Part shown: piece after piece, positions 11,325-29,224 of the stretch
Layout of the letters: every line of letters starts with the position of its first letter
How positions within the stretch are numbered: position 1 is the first letter of the stretch
NCBI GenBank assembly: GCA_003116995.1
Contig: BDSL01000016.1
Location: forward strand, 930,001-994,000
Origin: Yamagishiella unicocca
Taxonomy: Eukaryota > Chlorophyta > Chlorophyceae > Chlamydomonadales > Volvocaceae
Direction of reading: 5' to 3'
DNA: 64,000 nucleotides
Position numbers and translations under genes: made by a program
The notes under the pieces: generated by a model
The model's database searches: none
Told to the model about the DNA's origin: nothing
What the model saw: only the letters and a program-made list of their open reading frames with translations

Positions 11325-14300
11325 ATGGCTTCCGTTGAAATGGTAAGCAAAGCGCACAGGGCAGCAAGGCGCTCGCTGTGCCGAGCTGATTGGCCTTTGC
11401 TTTTCTCGTACGCCCGCCCTGCAATCGAGCCGCTGGCAATCCCTTTTGCAAGGCATACAATATCCTACTGCTGCATACGATGCTCCCGGCTATTCGGCCA
11501 ACACCCCTCTCCCCGAGCCGGCTTACACCTCGTCACCTCTTGGGTTATCGGCTGTACGACGGGTACAGCCCCCTGACTCCTGCAGTAAATTCTTTTTTAC
11601 TTCTTACTGGACTGCTCGACACCGTGCGGTGGCTCTCTCCCCCTACTTCTCTTGCTTTTCACTGCAAAGCTTCACTTTGTCCTATGTACCGTAACCTGGT
11701 ACCAGCATTACCCACCTCGACTCACCTTCCTGCCGTACAGGAGGCCGAGTTAAATTCAGCGGTTGCGGAGTACCGCTCGCAGATAGCTGCAGTGGAGGAG
11801 TTGTTGGCGACTGATCCGGACAATGCGGAGGTGACGGAGGTAGGACAGATGTCCAGCCACAGGCCGCCCGGACAGATATTAGGCAGCCGAGGCAAGGGTG
11901 ATGGCACAAGACAACCCGGGCCCCAAGCTTTCACACAACGCGTGTTACCAGGTGTATGGACAGCTACAGGAGGCGCTGCAGTTCACTCTCGCGGCTCTGG
12001 GGCAAACAGACGAGCAGCGGACGAAAGAAGCAACGGCAGCCGACGGTAGGTGAGCCGCACCACTGAAGTGCCCTGCTGCAACGCGAAACGAAATCATTCT
12101 CATTGGGTTGTTGTGCACCTAACCTGACGCTCGTGGCTGGATGCGATAGCAGGCGATGCGGGCGGCAGCGGCGGCGAGGCCGCAGCGGCGGCAGCGGGGC
12201 CGGTCACGGTGGTGGCAGCAGGGGTGGTCACGGCGGCGACAGGGGCTTCTTCTCGGCCCCGCGGCGGCGCACCCAACAACGCCCGCATGCACCCATCCAA
12301 CCGTTACTACCGCCAGGAGCCAGACTTCGGAGCGCTAGCACGGCAGTACGAGGACCTCCGGCCGTACGTAAGCACGGACGCAGGTGCGGTGGCGCCGGAG
12401 CGCACACCCGTGCTGCGCCAAGCAAGTGCACCCCGCTGCCGTACGAAGTACCAACCCCCTCATTAGCCCTCGACCTCGGGCTGCCAAGCAACTGGCCGGC
12501 ACCCTAGGGGCCCTTTCCGTGAGCACACACCCGCCGACTCCTCAAACGTGCGGCGCTGGTGCGCTGTGCCCGCCGCAAATGCGACCAATGCCAAAACCCG
12601 TGCTTACCCCATCGCCGCCTGTCCGTCCTCCCTGGCCCCTCCCTGGCCCCATGGCGTCATCATGACCCTGCGTCCCCCCCTTCGGATTATCTTCACGCCC
12701 CCCGCGACCCCCAGCTGGCCGCTCGCACCTTGATACCACCAGCTGGGCCGCCAGCCGCGCCCTGACGTCCTGCCTGCTGCGCCACGACTTCGGCGTGCGC
12801 TGGTGGCTGCCGGCGGGGCAGCTGGTGCCGCCCGTCCCCAACCGCGCCAACTACGTCCACTGGCTCAACGATCTGCTACACCTGTCGGCGCCGCCAGGAG
12901 GTACGGCGTACCGCGTGGTACGATGGGGCCGGGATCTCTCTCCTCGTGTGCTGCTGCAATTGATGCACTCGCCCTGGGCGCCCCCCGGCGAATCCCCTCT
13001 TGGACCCCCAGGCGGGCCGATACGTGGACTAGACATCGGTTGCGGCGCGAACTTCATCTACTGCCTGCTGGGAGCGGTGCTGTACGGCTGGCACATGGTT
13101 GGCGTGGACGTGACCCAGGTAAGGCGGTTGAAAACGCCGTTGGCACATTACCGCTGGGAGCTTTTGCTGTGTCGAGCTTTCGCTGCTGTAATAGCATCGC
13201 ACCAGCCGTTCCCTCAATTGCCTCTCTTGCTTTGTGGGTTCGCACGAGATGTTACGGGCACTGCTGCGCAGGTAGCCGTACAATCTTGCCGCCAGCTCAT
13301 CACAGACAACCCACAGGTACGGTAACCGTTCGGGAGTTGTGAGACAAATGTGCGGCTGCTGTCTGCCTCGGTCGTGCATGTTGGAGTAGCCAAAAGCCAC
13401 TCGCATGAAAGGTCAGAGATGAGCCCAAGGATTCCTGTTCCTGTCCCGGTTCCTGGTCAATTGAAGTAACCAATCGTGCTGATCGTTGTCAACTAAGATC
13501 ATGATGATAACAACCTTGTGGGTCGCAGGTGGCTTCGTTGCTGGAGGTCCGTGACCTGTCGCACCTCCACACAGAACTCCAGGGCCCCGCCGCCGCCGCG
13601 CCGGCAGGGTCTGTGGAACCCGGTGTCGGCAGGCGGGGACGGAAGCGACCGGCTGGAGGCCAGGACCCCGGCGCCCCGTTGTCTGAGGACCAAGATGCCG
13701 CAGCCACCCGTGGCCAGGCGGGGATTGCGGCGACGGCGGGCGAGGGCGAAGGCAAAGGGACAGGAGACGAAGCCCGAGCTGCATCGGGAGGCGCCGGACA
13801 GGACGTCGGCGAGGGGGACGGCGAGGAGGTGGGAGCCGAAGAGCTCGGCGGTACTGAGCATGGGATACTGCTGCCGGCGTTCGTGGACGAGGCGGAGACG
13901 TTTGCGTTCTCCATGTGTAACCCGCCCTTCTTCGAGGACATGCAGGTAAGGGTAAGGCACCACCATCACCCCGCCGCGCCTGCCCGGGTTATTGGCTGCA
14001 GCCGCCTCCGGCCGCAGTGCGGGGTGTGGGGATGGCATGAGGGCCGCGCCGTTCGTAAAGTCATGACGTCTGCAATCGCGGGCGTGGTGAAAGGGGATGC
14101 TCTGTATTACGTCACCTAACGAAGTGCAACCTGGTTGCTTGCCTTCCTCACACAAGCCTACCTCACGGGCCAAACTTATTCCAGCCCGGTCATCCTACAC
14201 CCGCAGGAAGCTGCCCAGAACCCCAACACGGCATTCGGAGGTGAGAGGGCAGCAGCTAAGCGAACGGACTCACCCCCGCTGGATGGCGCAGCAGGAAGGG

Positions 14301-16587
14301 TCACGCGGCACATGGGCTCTGGCCACGGCTTTATAGAGCAATCCATCACAACATGCACATGACTGGAGCCAGCTGCCCTTAATTATCGGGCCCTTCCCAT
14401 GGTTTCCACAAACCGCAACCCCCTGTCAAGCTTCTTCCCTGCCTAGTATGATATATACGGCGGTATAGCTCTCACGTGCACGGCCCTCTGCGGAGCCAAC
14501 GTAGGTACGGCTGCCGAGATGGTGTGTCCGGGTGGCGAGCTGGCTTTCGTGTTGCGGATGCTTATGGACAGCGAGGCGCTGCAGGACCGAGTGCATTGGT
14601 GCGTGACGGAGGCCCCAGTCCGGGCCCCATGGGAGTGGAACGGTGCTTAGCACCTGAGCCGCAAAGGGCCCGCATGGACGATCGATCCAGCGGGCGAGGT
14701 CTTTCATCTCTTGAGGGTGCTTGCGGTGGCATGGCACCGGCCGTGCTGTCCTGGAATTGCTGGCAGCTTATCGCCCTCCCAACCTACCAGATATGCATGG
14801 AACATCGGACTTCGTAACGGGCCGGACTCTCTCCTCGTTACGACCGTATCCTCTTGCTCATCGTTTCTGGCCGCGCCGCCCTGCACTTTCTCCAGTACTC
14901 TTCACATCCCTGCCGCTCCCCTATTCACCCACACAGGTTCAGCACCATGGTCGGCAAGAAGAGCACACTGAAGGTACAGTGCCGTAGGTTGGGTTGTTGA
15001 TTGTCATTGGAAGACCTGAAAGTAGGGGTTTGGATAAGGTGTATCAGCGCCCTTCTTCTTACCCTCTGCCCCGCAACGTGCGGCCATGGCGCCATCGGCG
15101 CGTGCTCCTTCTTAGTGAAGCCGGCAGGTCACCTCCAATGAGGGCAAGGCCAGTCCGTTCCCGCACTGCACACGGTTTACCGCCTCCACTGTTACGGCTC
15201 ACCATCTCACAACGAAATGCGACCTGCTCGTCGGCCCCTGGCCCCTCGCCTGACCGGCCCCTTCATTCCTTATTCCATGACGCTACAGGCTCTCCGTCGG
15301 GAGCTCCACTCTCGCCACGTCACAGCCCTCCGAAGCACGGAGCTTGCTCAGGTGACAGCGAACTCGCTTGCACACCAGTTGCTTCAATTGTTGGCCGCTA
15401 GCCCTGCTGACCGCGACCCAATTGGCCGCACCCTGCGCTTCCCTGACCCATGGGTCGCTACAGGGCAAAACCTCGCGGTGGGCTGTCGCATGGTCGTGGC
15501 AAGTGGATCCCAACAAGGCATCCCAGCCGCTACGGCGCATTGGCGCCGAAGATGAGTGTGGTGCGGAGGAGCATCCGGCCGCCTCCGAAACCGCCCACAC
15601 GCGGGCCGCCCACACCCCGTCCCAGGCGAAAGCGGCGGCCGCGACGTCAGTGGCTGCCGGAGGCATGCCGGTGTTGCCACGTCGGCACGTCAGCTTCACC
15701 GTCCAGCAGGTGCTGCTCTCATTGTCCACGCACGTCCTCACGGGGTCCTCTGCGCTCGCGCGTTCCTACAGTCTTGCATTTAGGCCCTTCGCGCTTTCCA
15801 AGAAGGGTTGCGAAGTGCGCATTGCATCCGGCGCTCACGTCGGAACCCCATTTGCAGCCCAAGCCGCTGCGATTGGATGACGCACAGCCTGCGGCTGTCA
15901 CTTCTCCCACGCAGCCGCCACCACTGCTGATCTTCCACGCAGGTCGGTTTGCTGAACAGCCGAACCATCTTGCAGGAAGTGCAGCGGCTGCTGAAGGAGC
16001 GGGGCTGCGGGCCCTTGCAGGTTGACCAGGCCACATGGACCGTGTCTTGGGGGCTGCAGGTACGATAGCGGTTGATGGAGTGTAGGCACGATCTGGACCG
16101 ATTTCATGGCTCCAGCTTTGCGTTGTATTGCGGTTGGCCTGGAATGTAATGTTACAATACCTCGTCCATAAACGCCGGCTTGAGTGCCCGCGGACAGGTG
16201 GGGCCATTCAACGCTGGCGAGTCTGCTGGTACCGAGCCTCGAGCCGCCGACCCTGTCAAGCGGCCCAGGGAGGACGCCGCGGAAGGGAGCGGCAGTTTGG
16301 CAAGCAACATCACGGTGAGTTGCGTGCGTGGAACGCCACGGCACGCCCGACCCGTGGCTCGGTCCAACAGCCTCTGCCCGTCAGCGCACTGGCTTCCTCC
16401 TAGCTGACGCGCAGCTCCATCCATCCACCCACTCACACAGGTCCGGCTGCGGATAGCCCAGCAGCAGCGGGGGCGCCTGGAGGTCGTGGCGACGATACCG
16501 AATACAGCTCCTGAAGCCGCTGCGCGCGCATTCTCTGGCCTCATGGCCTCCCTGGAGCTAGGCCTGGTTGCTCGTCCGGCTGTCTGA
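11325..16587 (+). CDS. METTL16: SPF30/SMNDC1-like N-terminus fused to METTL16-type RNA m6A methyltransferase (16 exons)
   Basis: Sixteen exons join with consistent phases: 11325-11342, 11741-11839, 11952-12045, 12153-12383, 12715-12900, 13012-13118, 13272-13316, 13529-13945, 14207-14240, 14505-14598, 14937-14973, 15289-15351, 15464-15709, 15943-16059, 16198-16314, 16441-16587; about 683 residues. Residues 1-70 match the helical N-terminus of splicing factor SPF30 (AELNSAVAEYRSQIAAVEEL), but no Tudor domain follows. After an Ala/Gly-rich linker the METTL16 domain begins at MHPSNRYYRQEPDF (ATG 12287), with LDIGCGANFIY for S-adenosylmethionine binding and the catalytic SMCNPPFF. GGELAFVLRML, the GKKSTL segment and GKTSRWAVAWSW follow, then two C-terminal segments resembling METTL16's vertebrate-conserved regions. 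METTL16 methylates U6 snRNA and some mRNAs. An insertion of about 100 Gly/Glu-rich residues precedes NPPF. If METTL16 were a separate gene it would start at 12287. Confidence 0.85.
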
Positions 16588-18135
16588 CCACCGCCCCACT
16601 GTGCTGCCGTGCGGGCAGCACGGCTCACTGCCGGCGGGCTGCCTGGGTGTCGTGGCAGGTCATGGCGAGGGGGACTTGGGAACGATAATGCTACATGCCA
16701 GTTGGGACAGTGTTGGTAAAAGGCTGGAAGGGGGGCGACTCAGATTGGCGATGCCGCGGTTTCCCAGGGAGTTAAGGTACTCACGCCGTGGTTATTAGCC
16801 ATGATACGCCTAAGGCTGCTGGCGTTGTTTGATTGCGCCGTATAGCATCTTGGTCACCTGGGTGAGGGTGGCCTGGCGCGTTTACTGTCGGCATCAGGGT
16901 GTCCTTTATAGGGCCAGGCGTTACGAGGCGTTGGGCACGGGTTGGGCTTTGCTCTCGAACATTTGACAGGGTCGGGCACGCAACGCTTGGTACGCCGTGC
17001 CGAGGCCCTGAAGCACTTGCCAGGTGCGGCAACGGGTACGGCGGCACGGTGGCGCCTTGGGGCCAACTTGAAGTTACATGCGATCGGCCCCCCCAGCCCA
17101 AGCCGAAAAATCACGTGCAGTGCTGGCCTCCCTTTCGCGTTTGTATAGCCGTTAAGTTCATTGCATGTTGAGGCCCGTTGCAGAGGTTCAGAGGTTCCCT
17201 TCCGGGTTAGGGCTCGCATATTTCCGCCCGGTCGGGCGCATTGCGCCCCACCCCCCACACTGCCTTTACAACCGCTTCCGGCTTTTCATAAACCAAGACT
17301 TAAGTAGGCTGGTGCTATCCTGCACTACAGGTATATGGAGCAGGGCCAGTCCAGCAGGTTTCGCACGCCATGACACACAACGCTGTACCTCTCATATCAA
17401 CATCTGTACCTGATATCTAACTCCTTCGCGTACCGGTATATTGGTGGCAGGCTCGGGGCCTCGGGTAACACGGTTGCAGAGCGCGCGACTCATATTGTGT
17501 ACACAAATTTCCACCGCTTGAGCCCTTTCCTAGGAGTGCACCCTGCCTGCTGTGGCAAGAAACCCTTGGCGAATTGGAGTTTTGACACAGGTGCTCTGAA
17601 CTGCTGACAGGTGCTGACTCTGCTTTGTCGAAAGCACGGTATCACGTAACCAGTTCAACCTTTCCTAGCCTCAAGTCATTGGGTTCGCAACTGCAGCGTT
17701 ACAGTGTCTCCGCAATGCAACCCGCGCAGACAGAACTATGCGAGGCAACCTTGGCATATGGGTCCCGAGAACTGTATAGCTTTTCTTCCTACCGTGAACC
17801 TGTTCGGAAGATGAATATGGGCGGACGTCCATGGAGGCGGGGAAAATCAGAGACGTACCTGTACGACACACTGCCCATTGCCGGCTTCCGTGCCTCTAAC
17901 GCCACTCTTATTTGGCCAACACAAAGGTCTATACGGGAAGCCTAGGTGCAAATTCTCTACCAGGGTTCTATTGCCGGAGCGGCTCTGCACGATTTTCCCG
18001 AACGCCGAAGCCTCCACCGAGTTCATTACAACATAGATACGAAAATATAAGCAGCACCTAAGCATTCGTCGGTCACACATCCGCAGCTGCAGCACAGCAG
18101 CAGGCAGCAATGGGAAGGGTTGGGCGCTGCTGGGA
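16588..18135. other. intergenic stretch, no gene recognised
   Basis: This lies between the METTL16 fusion and the beta-amylase. No conserved ORF, RNA gene or clear TGTAA signal was found near the METTL16 stop. The open frame at 17625-17945 has no recognisable motif. The part before 18136 should carry the beta-amylase promoter and 5' UTR. Confidence 0.4.
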
Positions 18136-23554
<5,419 letters not shown>

Positions 23555-25611
23555 GCGCTGTGGTGGGAGGATGCGGCTGGGCAGGACGGCTTGAGCCCCG
23601 GTATGGAGGTTTGGAGAGACGGGAAGGCGGTCCGTGCGCGCGGATAACCCTCACTCGCAGCTCGTTATTAGTGGCTCATAGAAGGGATGCCCGCTTTGGT
23701 AAGTCGTTAACACACTCCAGTTGCGGGCCCCCGCCACCGCCCGAACGGCTTTTGTTGCCACGGGTAAGCTTGGGGGGGGACATGATGTGTATAAATGTAT
23801 GCCGTTTGTGTGTTTCCCTTCGTCGTCGCTTGGTATTGAGTATATATTTAGGTATGCACATCTTCGAAGATAGCTCAAGACAACTTTGCTCTGCCGCGCC
23901 CCGCGTGTGGGGTACGACTTAACATCTTACGCAAGTCGCGCTGTATGCCTCGGCTTCATGTTGGTGTAGCTTGGCTCATGCCCGTTCAAACGCCAGCTAC
24001 CCATAGCGTGTGGCCGTTGCTTGGTGCTTGTGAGCGGCCGCTGTGAGCAGGGAGTTGCGGCCTGCGCTGTAGGAGTTAAAGAGGGAGGCTGCAAGGACGC
24101 GTTAGTCCTTGGGAGTCAGGATGGAGTACGGAGTATGCTGTTTACGCACAGCTATACTTTGTGGTCTTTTTTCTGTGACTGCGCCCCGCATTCGCATTAC
24201 TAATGCGGCGTTACGGTACGGCAGGGAGCAGAACGTAACTTGCACTTGACAACAGTCCATTGCAACAACCGGAGCCTGATGTAACTAATTGCCTACTTTT
24301 ACGTGTGTACGCTTTGGCGACCCTGCGTTCTATACACTTTTCTGTCGAAACCATGGGCAATCCCAATCCCGCACATGCTTCCTCTTTCAGCCGGTCAGCG
24401 ACACGTCCCATGCAGGCAGCGGAGCATGCTGCGGCCTGCGGGCCTCATCCAGGTGTCACCCCCTAGGATCGGCATTCATAGTCCCTGCTGCTTGGTTTTG
24501 CTTGATGGTCCAAGGTAGTCGAAAGCCGCAGCTGCCAATGAGACGCGTGGCCCAACCTTCCCTATTCAGCACTTTTGTACCAGCACGTGCTCAGCACGAA
24601 TTGGTCGCTCGATAGGTGTGGAAGGTGTTGCTGTGGTGGCTCCGATGCTGATGGTGGTACCGGTGTAATGCTGAGTTCTAAGATTTTGAATGGCCAGAAT
24701 GAAGGACCAACGTTGCAACGGGGCTCCAGTCTCAGGAGGGCTAGGATATAAACGCGCATTCTAACAAGCTGCAAGGGGCCCACATCCCAAACACTGTCCA
24801 ACTCAGCTTGGCTCCGGGCGCTTTCTGACCGACCGCAGCTTTCACCCACAAGGGATGTGCATTGTCGGTGTTAAATGGCCAGCCTGCCCCTCCCCACCAG
24901 ATGCTCATCTAGGCCTGCCAATCTGGGCCCATGGTGGCTTGGCTTCAATAGTTCGGGCTTGATAACTATTTCGACGACCGTCTCCCGCTGCCCGAGGCAT
25001 GTTGAGGACGGTTGAGGCTTGTTCTCCATACACTGTGCCTGCAGTGGACGTCAACATAGTTCCGGGCAGGTAATACGACAGCTTCCAGCACGAACACAAG
25101 GGACAGTAAACCTTGGCAGCGCTGGGGGGTTGAAGGGAAGGGTGGGGCGGTGTGGGGGTGGTGGGGGTTGAGATGAGCCACAGGCACAGCGAATTGTACA
25201 CCGGCAGGGTTAAAATTTCACGCTGCAAGCCCCTTGCAGCAGGAATGTCATAGGAATATGGTGAGCAGACGGGCGTCCACCTTGCCAACTCTTCCCCTGT
25301 GCCCGCCCTGCCGTGCTCGGATCCACCCATGCGAAGTAGCTGCATCAATGAGGGCCGGTGCAATCTACAGTGTCTAGTATTTCTTTCCAACCGGGTTGTC
25401 CAACTGCACCATTTGTATTCCGTAGAGGCCACCCAGTCCTCACTTGACAACCAGCCAATCAGCACAGTGCCTAACACGAAAGAATCAAGTCGGTCCCATA
25501 AGTGACCAGCACGTCTTTTAACATAGCAGACTTTATAAACAGTCGCCGGCCACTCTAGCCAGGCGGTTTCAACTCGACGCTCCCAGGCGACGACCGAACA
25601 GCCGAGGAGAA
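23555..25611. other. intergenic stretch, no gene recognised
   Basis: This holds the presumed beta-amylase 3' UTR and the V-ATPase subunit e promoter. A 242-codon minus-strand frame (25633-24905) overlaps the first exon of the V-ATPase gene and has no recognisable domain. No transposon or RNA gene is seen. Confidence 0.4.
24280..24284 (+). promoter_or_regulatory. possible TGTAA poly(A) signal
   Basis: This is the first TGTAA I find past the beta-amylase stop, about 725 nt away. It implies a long 3' UTR, so the link is weak. Confidence 0.3.
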
Positions 25612-26065
25612 ATGGGCTTCTGGCTCGGGACATTGGTATTCTTCCTCATCCAGATCGTAGTGACTGCGTGCATTAACTTTCTTGGGAAGGCTGGCAACAA
25701 GGGGTGAGGCGGTCCGGGCGCGCGACGATTGTGGAGTAGACCTTGTGAAGGCACGACTCTGATACTGTGCATAACAGTGCTGCCATACTAGTTACTTCGG
25801 CGCATATATTTACGACCCTGGCATTGGTGTTGCCTGTGAACATTTCGTCACCGTATGCCACGTTCTCACCGTTCTTGCAGGCTAACGCACATCATGGCTT
25901 TTACAACGGTGTTCCAATTATGGTTCATGTAAGTCCAGTTCAGAGGGGCTCCGCTCACATAGCCGGTCGGTGTTCACAGCTGCTGCTCTGCCTGCCCCGT
26001 GCAGATGGGCCATTATTTACATGGCCCAAATGCACCCGCTAATCAATCCCGAGTACAAGGAGTGA
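25612..26065 (+). CDS. VMA9: V-type H+-ATPase V0 subunit e (3 exons, 66 aa)
   Basis: Exons 25612-25703, 25881-25928 and 26005-26065 join with phase-2 splits to give 66 residues, close to the usual 70-80 for this family. The protein has two hydrophobic helices: GFWLGTLVFFLIQIVVTACI at the N-terminus, and a second running from about AFTTVFQLWF to IYMAQM. The family signature appears as GLTHIM...WAIIYMAQMHPLINP, matching the conserved 'LAQxNPLxxP' end of subunit e. This small proteolipid belongs to the membrane V0 sector that pumps protons into vacuoles and endomembrane compartments. The exon 2/3 joint makes an Ile codon (AT|A). It is convergent with ZNHIT1, with stop codons only 72 bp apart. 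Too short in each exon to be found by ORF length alone. Confidence 0.9.
26017..26021 (-). promoter_or_regulatory. TGTAA poly(A) signal for ZNHIT1, inside V-ATPase e exon 3
   Basis: TTACA on the plus strand is TGTAA for the minus-strand ZNHIT1 transcript, about 117 nt past its stop and within the coding part of the convergent V-ATPase subunit e gene. Confidence 0.45.
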
Positions 26066-26137
26066 AGATACGTGCTCAAGCCTAACCGCGCTTAGGACTC
26101 TTGCGGCAAGCTTCGCTCCATCCGCTCAAGCCCACAG

Positions 26138-28084
26138 CTACACTGTGAACTTGAGGCATCGTGTCTCCGTATGAGTCTTGTAACACTTCCGGCAACAGTA
26201 CCGCGACCCGCAGCGTGCGCATGTGTATCTGCACCAACACACGGGGTCAGAATGGCGTTACTACGCACAAGGAGCGTCCTGTTTAGTAATGTCATCGATG
26301 AGCCCGCCGCGACATTGTTTCACCACGAGGAGGGAGTTGGGCACTTATGGCAGGTGTCATACATTAGTGCGTCTCAAGCAGATGCCTGCGGGCGGAGTCC
26401 TGGGCAGGCCAGCCGCTGCACCAATGCACGGACCTCAGTCAACTCGACAGCTTACCCGCTCGCAAATAGTTTAGCGGTGCACGGTACCATATGTGCTCAC
26501 CCGGATGCGCTTCCACACACCGAACAGAACTTGCGCGTGGTGCTCGTAGTTGATGGCCGTGCTGCCGCCGTCAGATAGCTTGGCTTGCCAGGCGGCAGTC
26601 GGTCGAGTTCAGCCTGTGTTGCGGTCGGGGTAACCGACGTGAGTAAGGGCGGCGAAGAGCGGGCCATAAACCGCCAACAAGTACTGGAAGAGAGGTGATC
26701 ACCTCGTCGTTGGCACGCTCATACACGGCCTTGATTGGACACATAACTACCATGCCAGCTCCAAGAGCTGCCATGTTAGCAAGGGCCAGCTCCTGGCAGC
26801 TAGAGTGCAAGGGTGGGAGTCGGAGTCACTCTTCCGCATTCTCGCAACCAGCAGCTATCAACATCGATCATGTTCCTACGCGCACAGTCCGGATCCAGCC
26901 GTGATCGGATGCTTGGGATGCAGGTGCTAAGCTATGCTTCCGTGCACGCCGGCCAGTGACGCCAGTGCGAGGTTGCTAGCAGACAGCGTGCCTGCGTACC
27001 TCGTCCAGCAGCCGTGCGAAGTTCTTGGGCCCTCTTCGGTCCGACGCCAAGCTGCGCAGCTTCCGCTTGGCGACGGCCTTCTTCCGGCCCTTGCCCTTCT
27101 TGCCTCCCACGTCTGCACAGCGCAGAGGGGCTAACCGTAACATGCGGTCCTGGACGGGTGCTCTTGCTGCTAAGCCTGCAGCGATCAGCGACCTCACGCG
27201 CACCGTAAGACCCACTTAGCGGCTCAGGCTCAGGTTGGACGAGCATGTAAGCCTGTATGAACGCACTCCAACGGACGCCGCCAGCTACATCCTGCCCAAG
27301 AACGCTGGATAATGCTGGATCACAATGCTGGCCCACCCGTGTTATGCGTCACTCAAGTACGATGTTAGTGCATGCGATGCGCATGGCCTCTCGCCTCAAC
27401 GCCCACAGCACATTGCGTGTGCCGTACACGCTCTTTGTGCTCTCCTTGGCCATGGGCCTACCGCCACCCTTAACTACCTACCCTCGTCCTCCTCCTCTTC
27501 CTCTAGGTTAAACTCGTCATCATCGCTGGCCAGGCCGAAAGGGTCTGCTGCTTGTTCGTTGTCGTTCTCCAGCGCATCCAAGCGAGCTTGTGCGGCCTAT
27601 CACACCGCAGCAGGGGACAACGATTACATCAGCTGCTAGCGGTGCCTGCTCAGCGCCACCTTACGAGGCATGGATTTACACCTCTTCCAAAGAGACCTCA
27701 GCTGCGACTGCATAATCATCCCGTACTCTTACAACTGCCAAATTCTACCCCTCCCAGTCGTGCAAGTATTGTTGAATGGGTATGTGCTGCCTGTAGAACC
27801 CCCCAAGACGGCCCCAATCCCCAGCAGGAGAGACTCCAATGCGCCCTGACCCAGCGATAGGGAGGCTTCATGGACCAAACGCGCAATCCGTCACTGTGGA
27901 AGCTCAGCGTGGAGTCCACGCAAGTTGAACTACTGCCGCTGAGCGGCAGCACAACCAGCGGAGGCGACGCCGGGCATCATGTATCGTATCACACCTGCTG
28001 CCGTGTAGCGTCGTCGACCACTGCCATGCGCTGCGATACTTTGCGCTCACGCAAAGCTCGCCGAGCTGGCGCATCTGCAGCCAT
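26138..28084 (-). CDS. ZNHIT1: ZNHIT1/SWC6, HIT zinc-finger subunit of the SWR1/SRCAP complex (5 exons)
   Basis: Exons 28084-27995, 27596-27482, 27112-27000, 26613-26501 and 26228-26138 join in consistent phase to 173 residues (human protein about 154). The N-terminus reads MAVVDDATRQQ...ARLDALENDN, the conserved start of ZNHIT1, followed by an acidic stretch (DDDEFNLEEEEEDED), a basic stretch (GKKGKGRKKAVAKRK) and GPKNFARLLDE. The C-terminal HIT zinc finger is complete: FCSVCGSASGYTCARCG, then RYCCRKCYKTHTETRC and LKFTV. The first Cys pair is split from the rest by an intron. ZNHIT1/SWC6 belongs to the nucleosome remodelling complex that exchanges H2A for H2A.Z. The long first intron (about 400 bp) and short exons would hide this gene from ORF-length methods. 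Confidence 0.92.
26179..26183 (+). promoter_or_regulatory. TGTAA poly(A) signal for V-ATPase e, inside ZNHIT1 exon 5
   Basis: TGTAA about 114 nt past the V-ATPase subunit e stop lies in the last coding exon of the convergent ZNHIT1 gene, implying overlapping 3' ends. Confidence 0.45.
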
Positions 28085-29224
28085 GTTTGCGAAGGTTCAG
28101 GATTCCGACTTTTGCAAACATTGTCTCCTGCCCTTGTTCCTGTCGATCGGAACATTGTCTTACTTGTTGGGCGTGGACCAGCCATCTTAGCTTGTGTTGA
28201 GAATTAAATACTGTTTCTCAGGTGTGGCCTCCTCAAACGCCTACAATGCCTTGCTGGAGATCAGGTATCTTCAATATTATAATCAGCGTCAACGCCAGCG
28301 CATGTGACTAGGTGGCTACTGTACTTTCCTTTTAGACGGATGCCCAAAACTGCATGCGTCAATCTAAATGGATAAAAGATATAAAGTTCCCTACATCATG
28401 TTGCGCATTGTAATGTTATGTTGTTTTGTGTGTTTTGTGTGTTGTAAGCTTGTACGGTCCAGATGAGCCACGAGGCTCATGAACCGCGAAAAGGCAGGCC
28501 AGTGGAAACGAAAGTGGAAACGTGGTATGGTTGAAGTTATGAATGATGTGTCAACCTGTTTGGAGCAGGACCTTCTGTGTTTCGTACTAACTGTTTCCGT
28601 ATGGTCGTTGCAAGACCAGACACTACATTGAAATAACAACCTGCATTCCCAGGTTGACCAACAGATGCAACATGATAGAAACCGCGTGCGCTGCCCTCCA
28701 TGTACACTGACGGATTAAGTTATGAGTGCGAAGTTCTTCTGGGTGCGAAGTTCCGTGCGCACGATGCTCATCGACATATTTAACAAATTGATACACTATT
28801 ATAGAGCTGCATACATGAGTCGATGAGCCGAAGGCTACCTATGCGGGAGCGAAGGAGCGAAGGAGCAAAGGAGCCGACCGACATAATTTCACAGCATCAG
28901 TCTTCACTGCTGGATTCGTTACCTTGGCGAAAGGTATGTGGCTACATAAGTTCAAAGTAATGCGAGGGATGTTAGGTTGGAAAACGGGAAAGGGGTGGAC
29001 TCTGACGGGCGAAGCGGAACCCGTCGCGACCTAGCGTGACCACGGCTTCACGTAGACTTCCTGAGATCGCTGTCAACATGCCTATGCAATTGAAATGATT
29101 GAAACGATGTGCATCACACGCCCGGGCCATTCAGACGAGGTGCGATGTTTGTACATAACATTTGCTCTGCGTTAACGCCTACGCAGGGCACCTGGGACTG
29201 TAAACGTGACTGCATTCGGCGATC
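28085..29224. other. divergent intergenic region
   Basis: This lies between the 5' ends of ZNHIT1 (-) and the pseudokinase (+), so it likely holds both promoters. It is less GC-rich than the genes. A short run of 'gcgaaggagcgaaggagcaa' near 28850 is a simple repeat. No conserved gene is seen. Confidence 0.4.

Noticed and set aside
24905..25633. 242-codon minus-strand ORF
   Set aside because: It overlaps the V-ATPase subunit e first exon and promoter, and shows no domain or splice-consistent extension.
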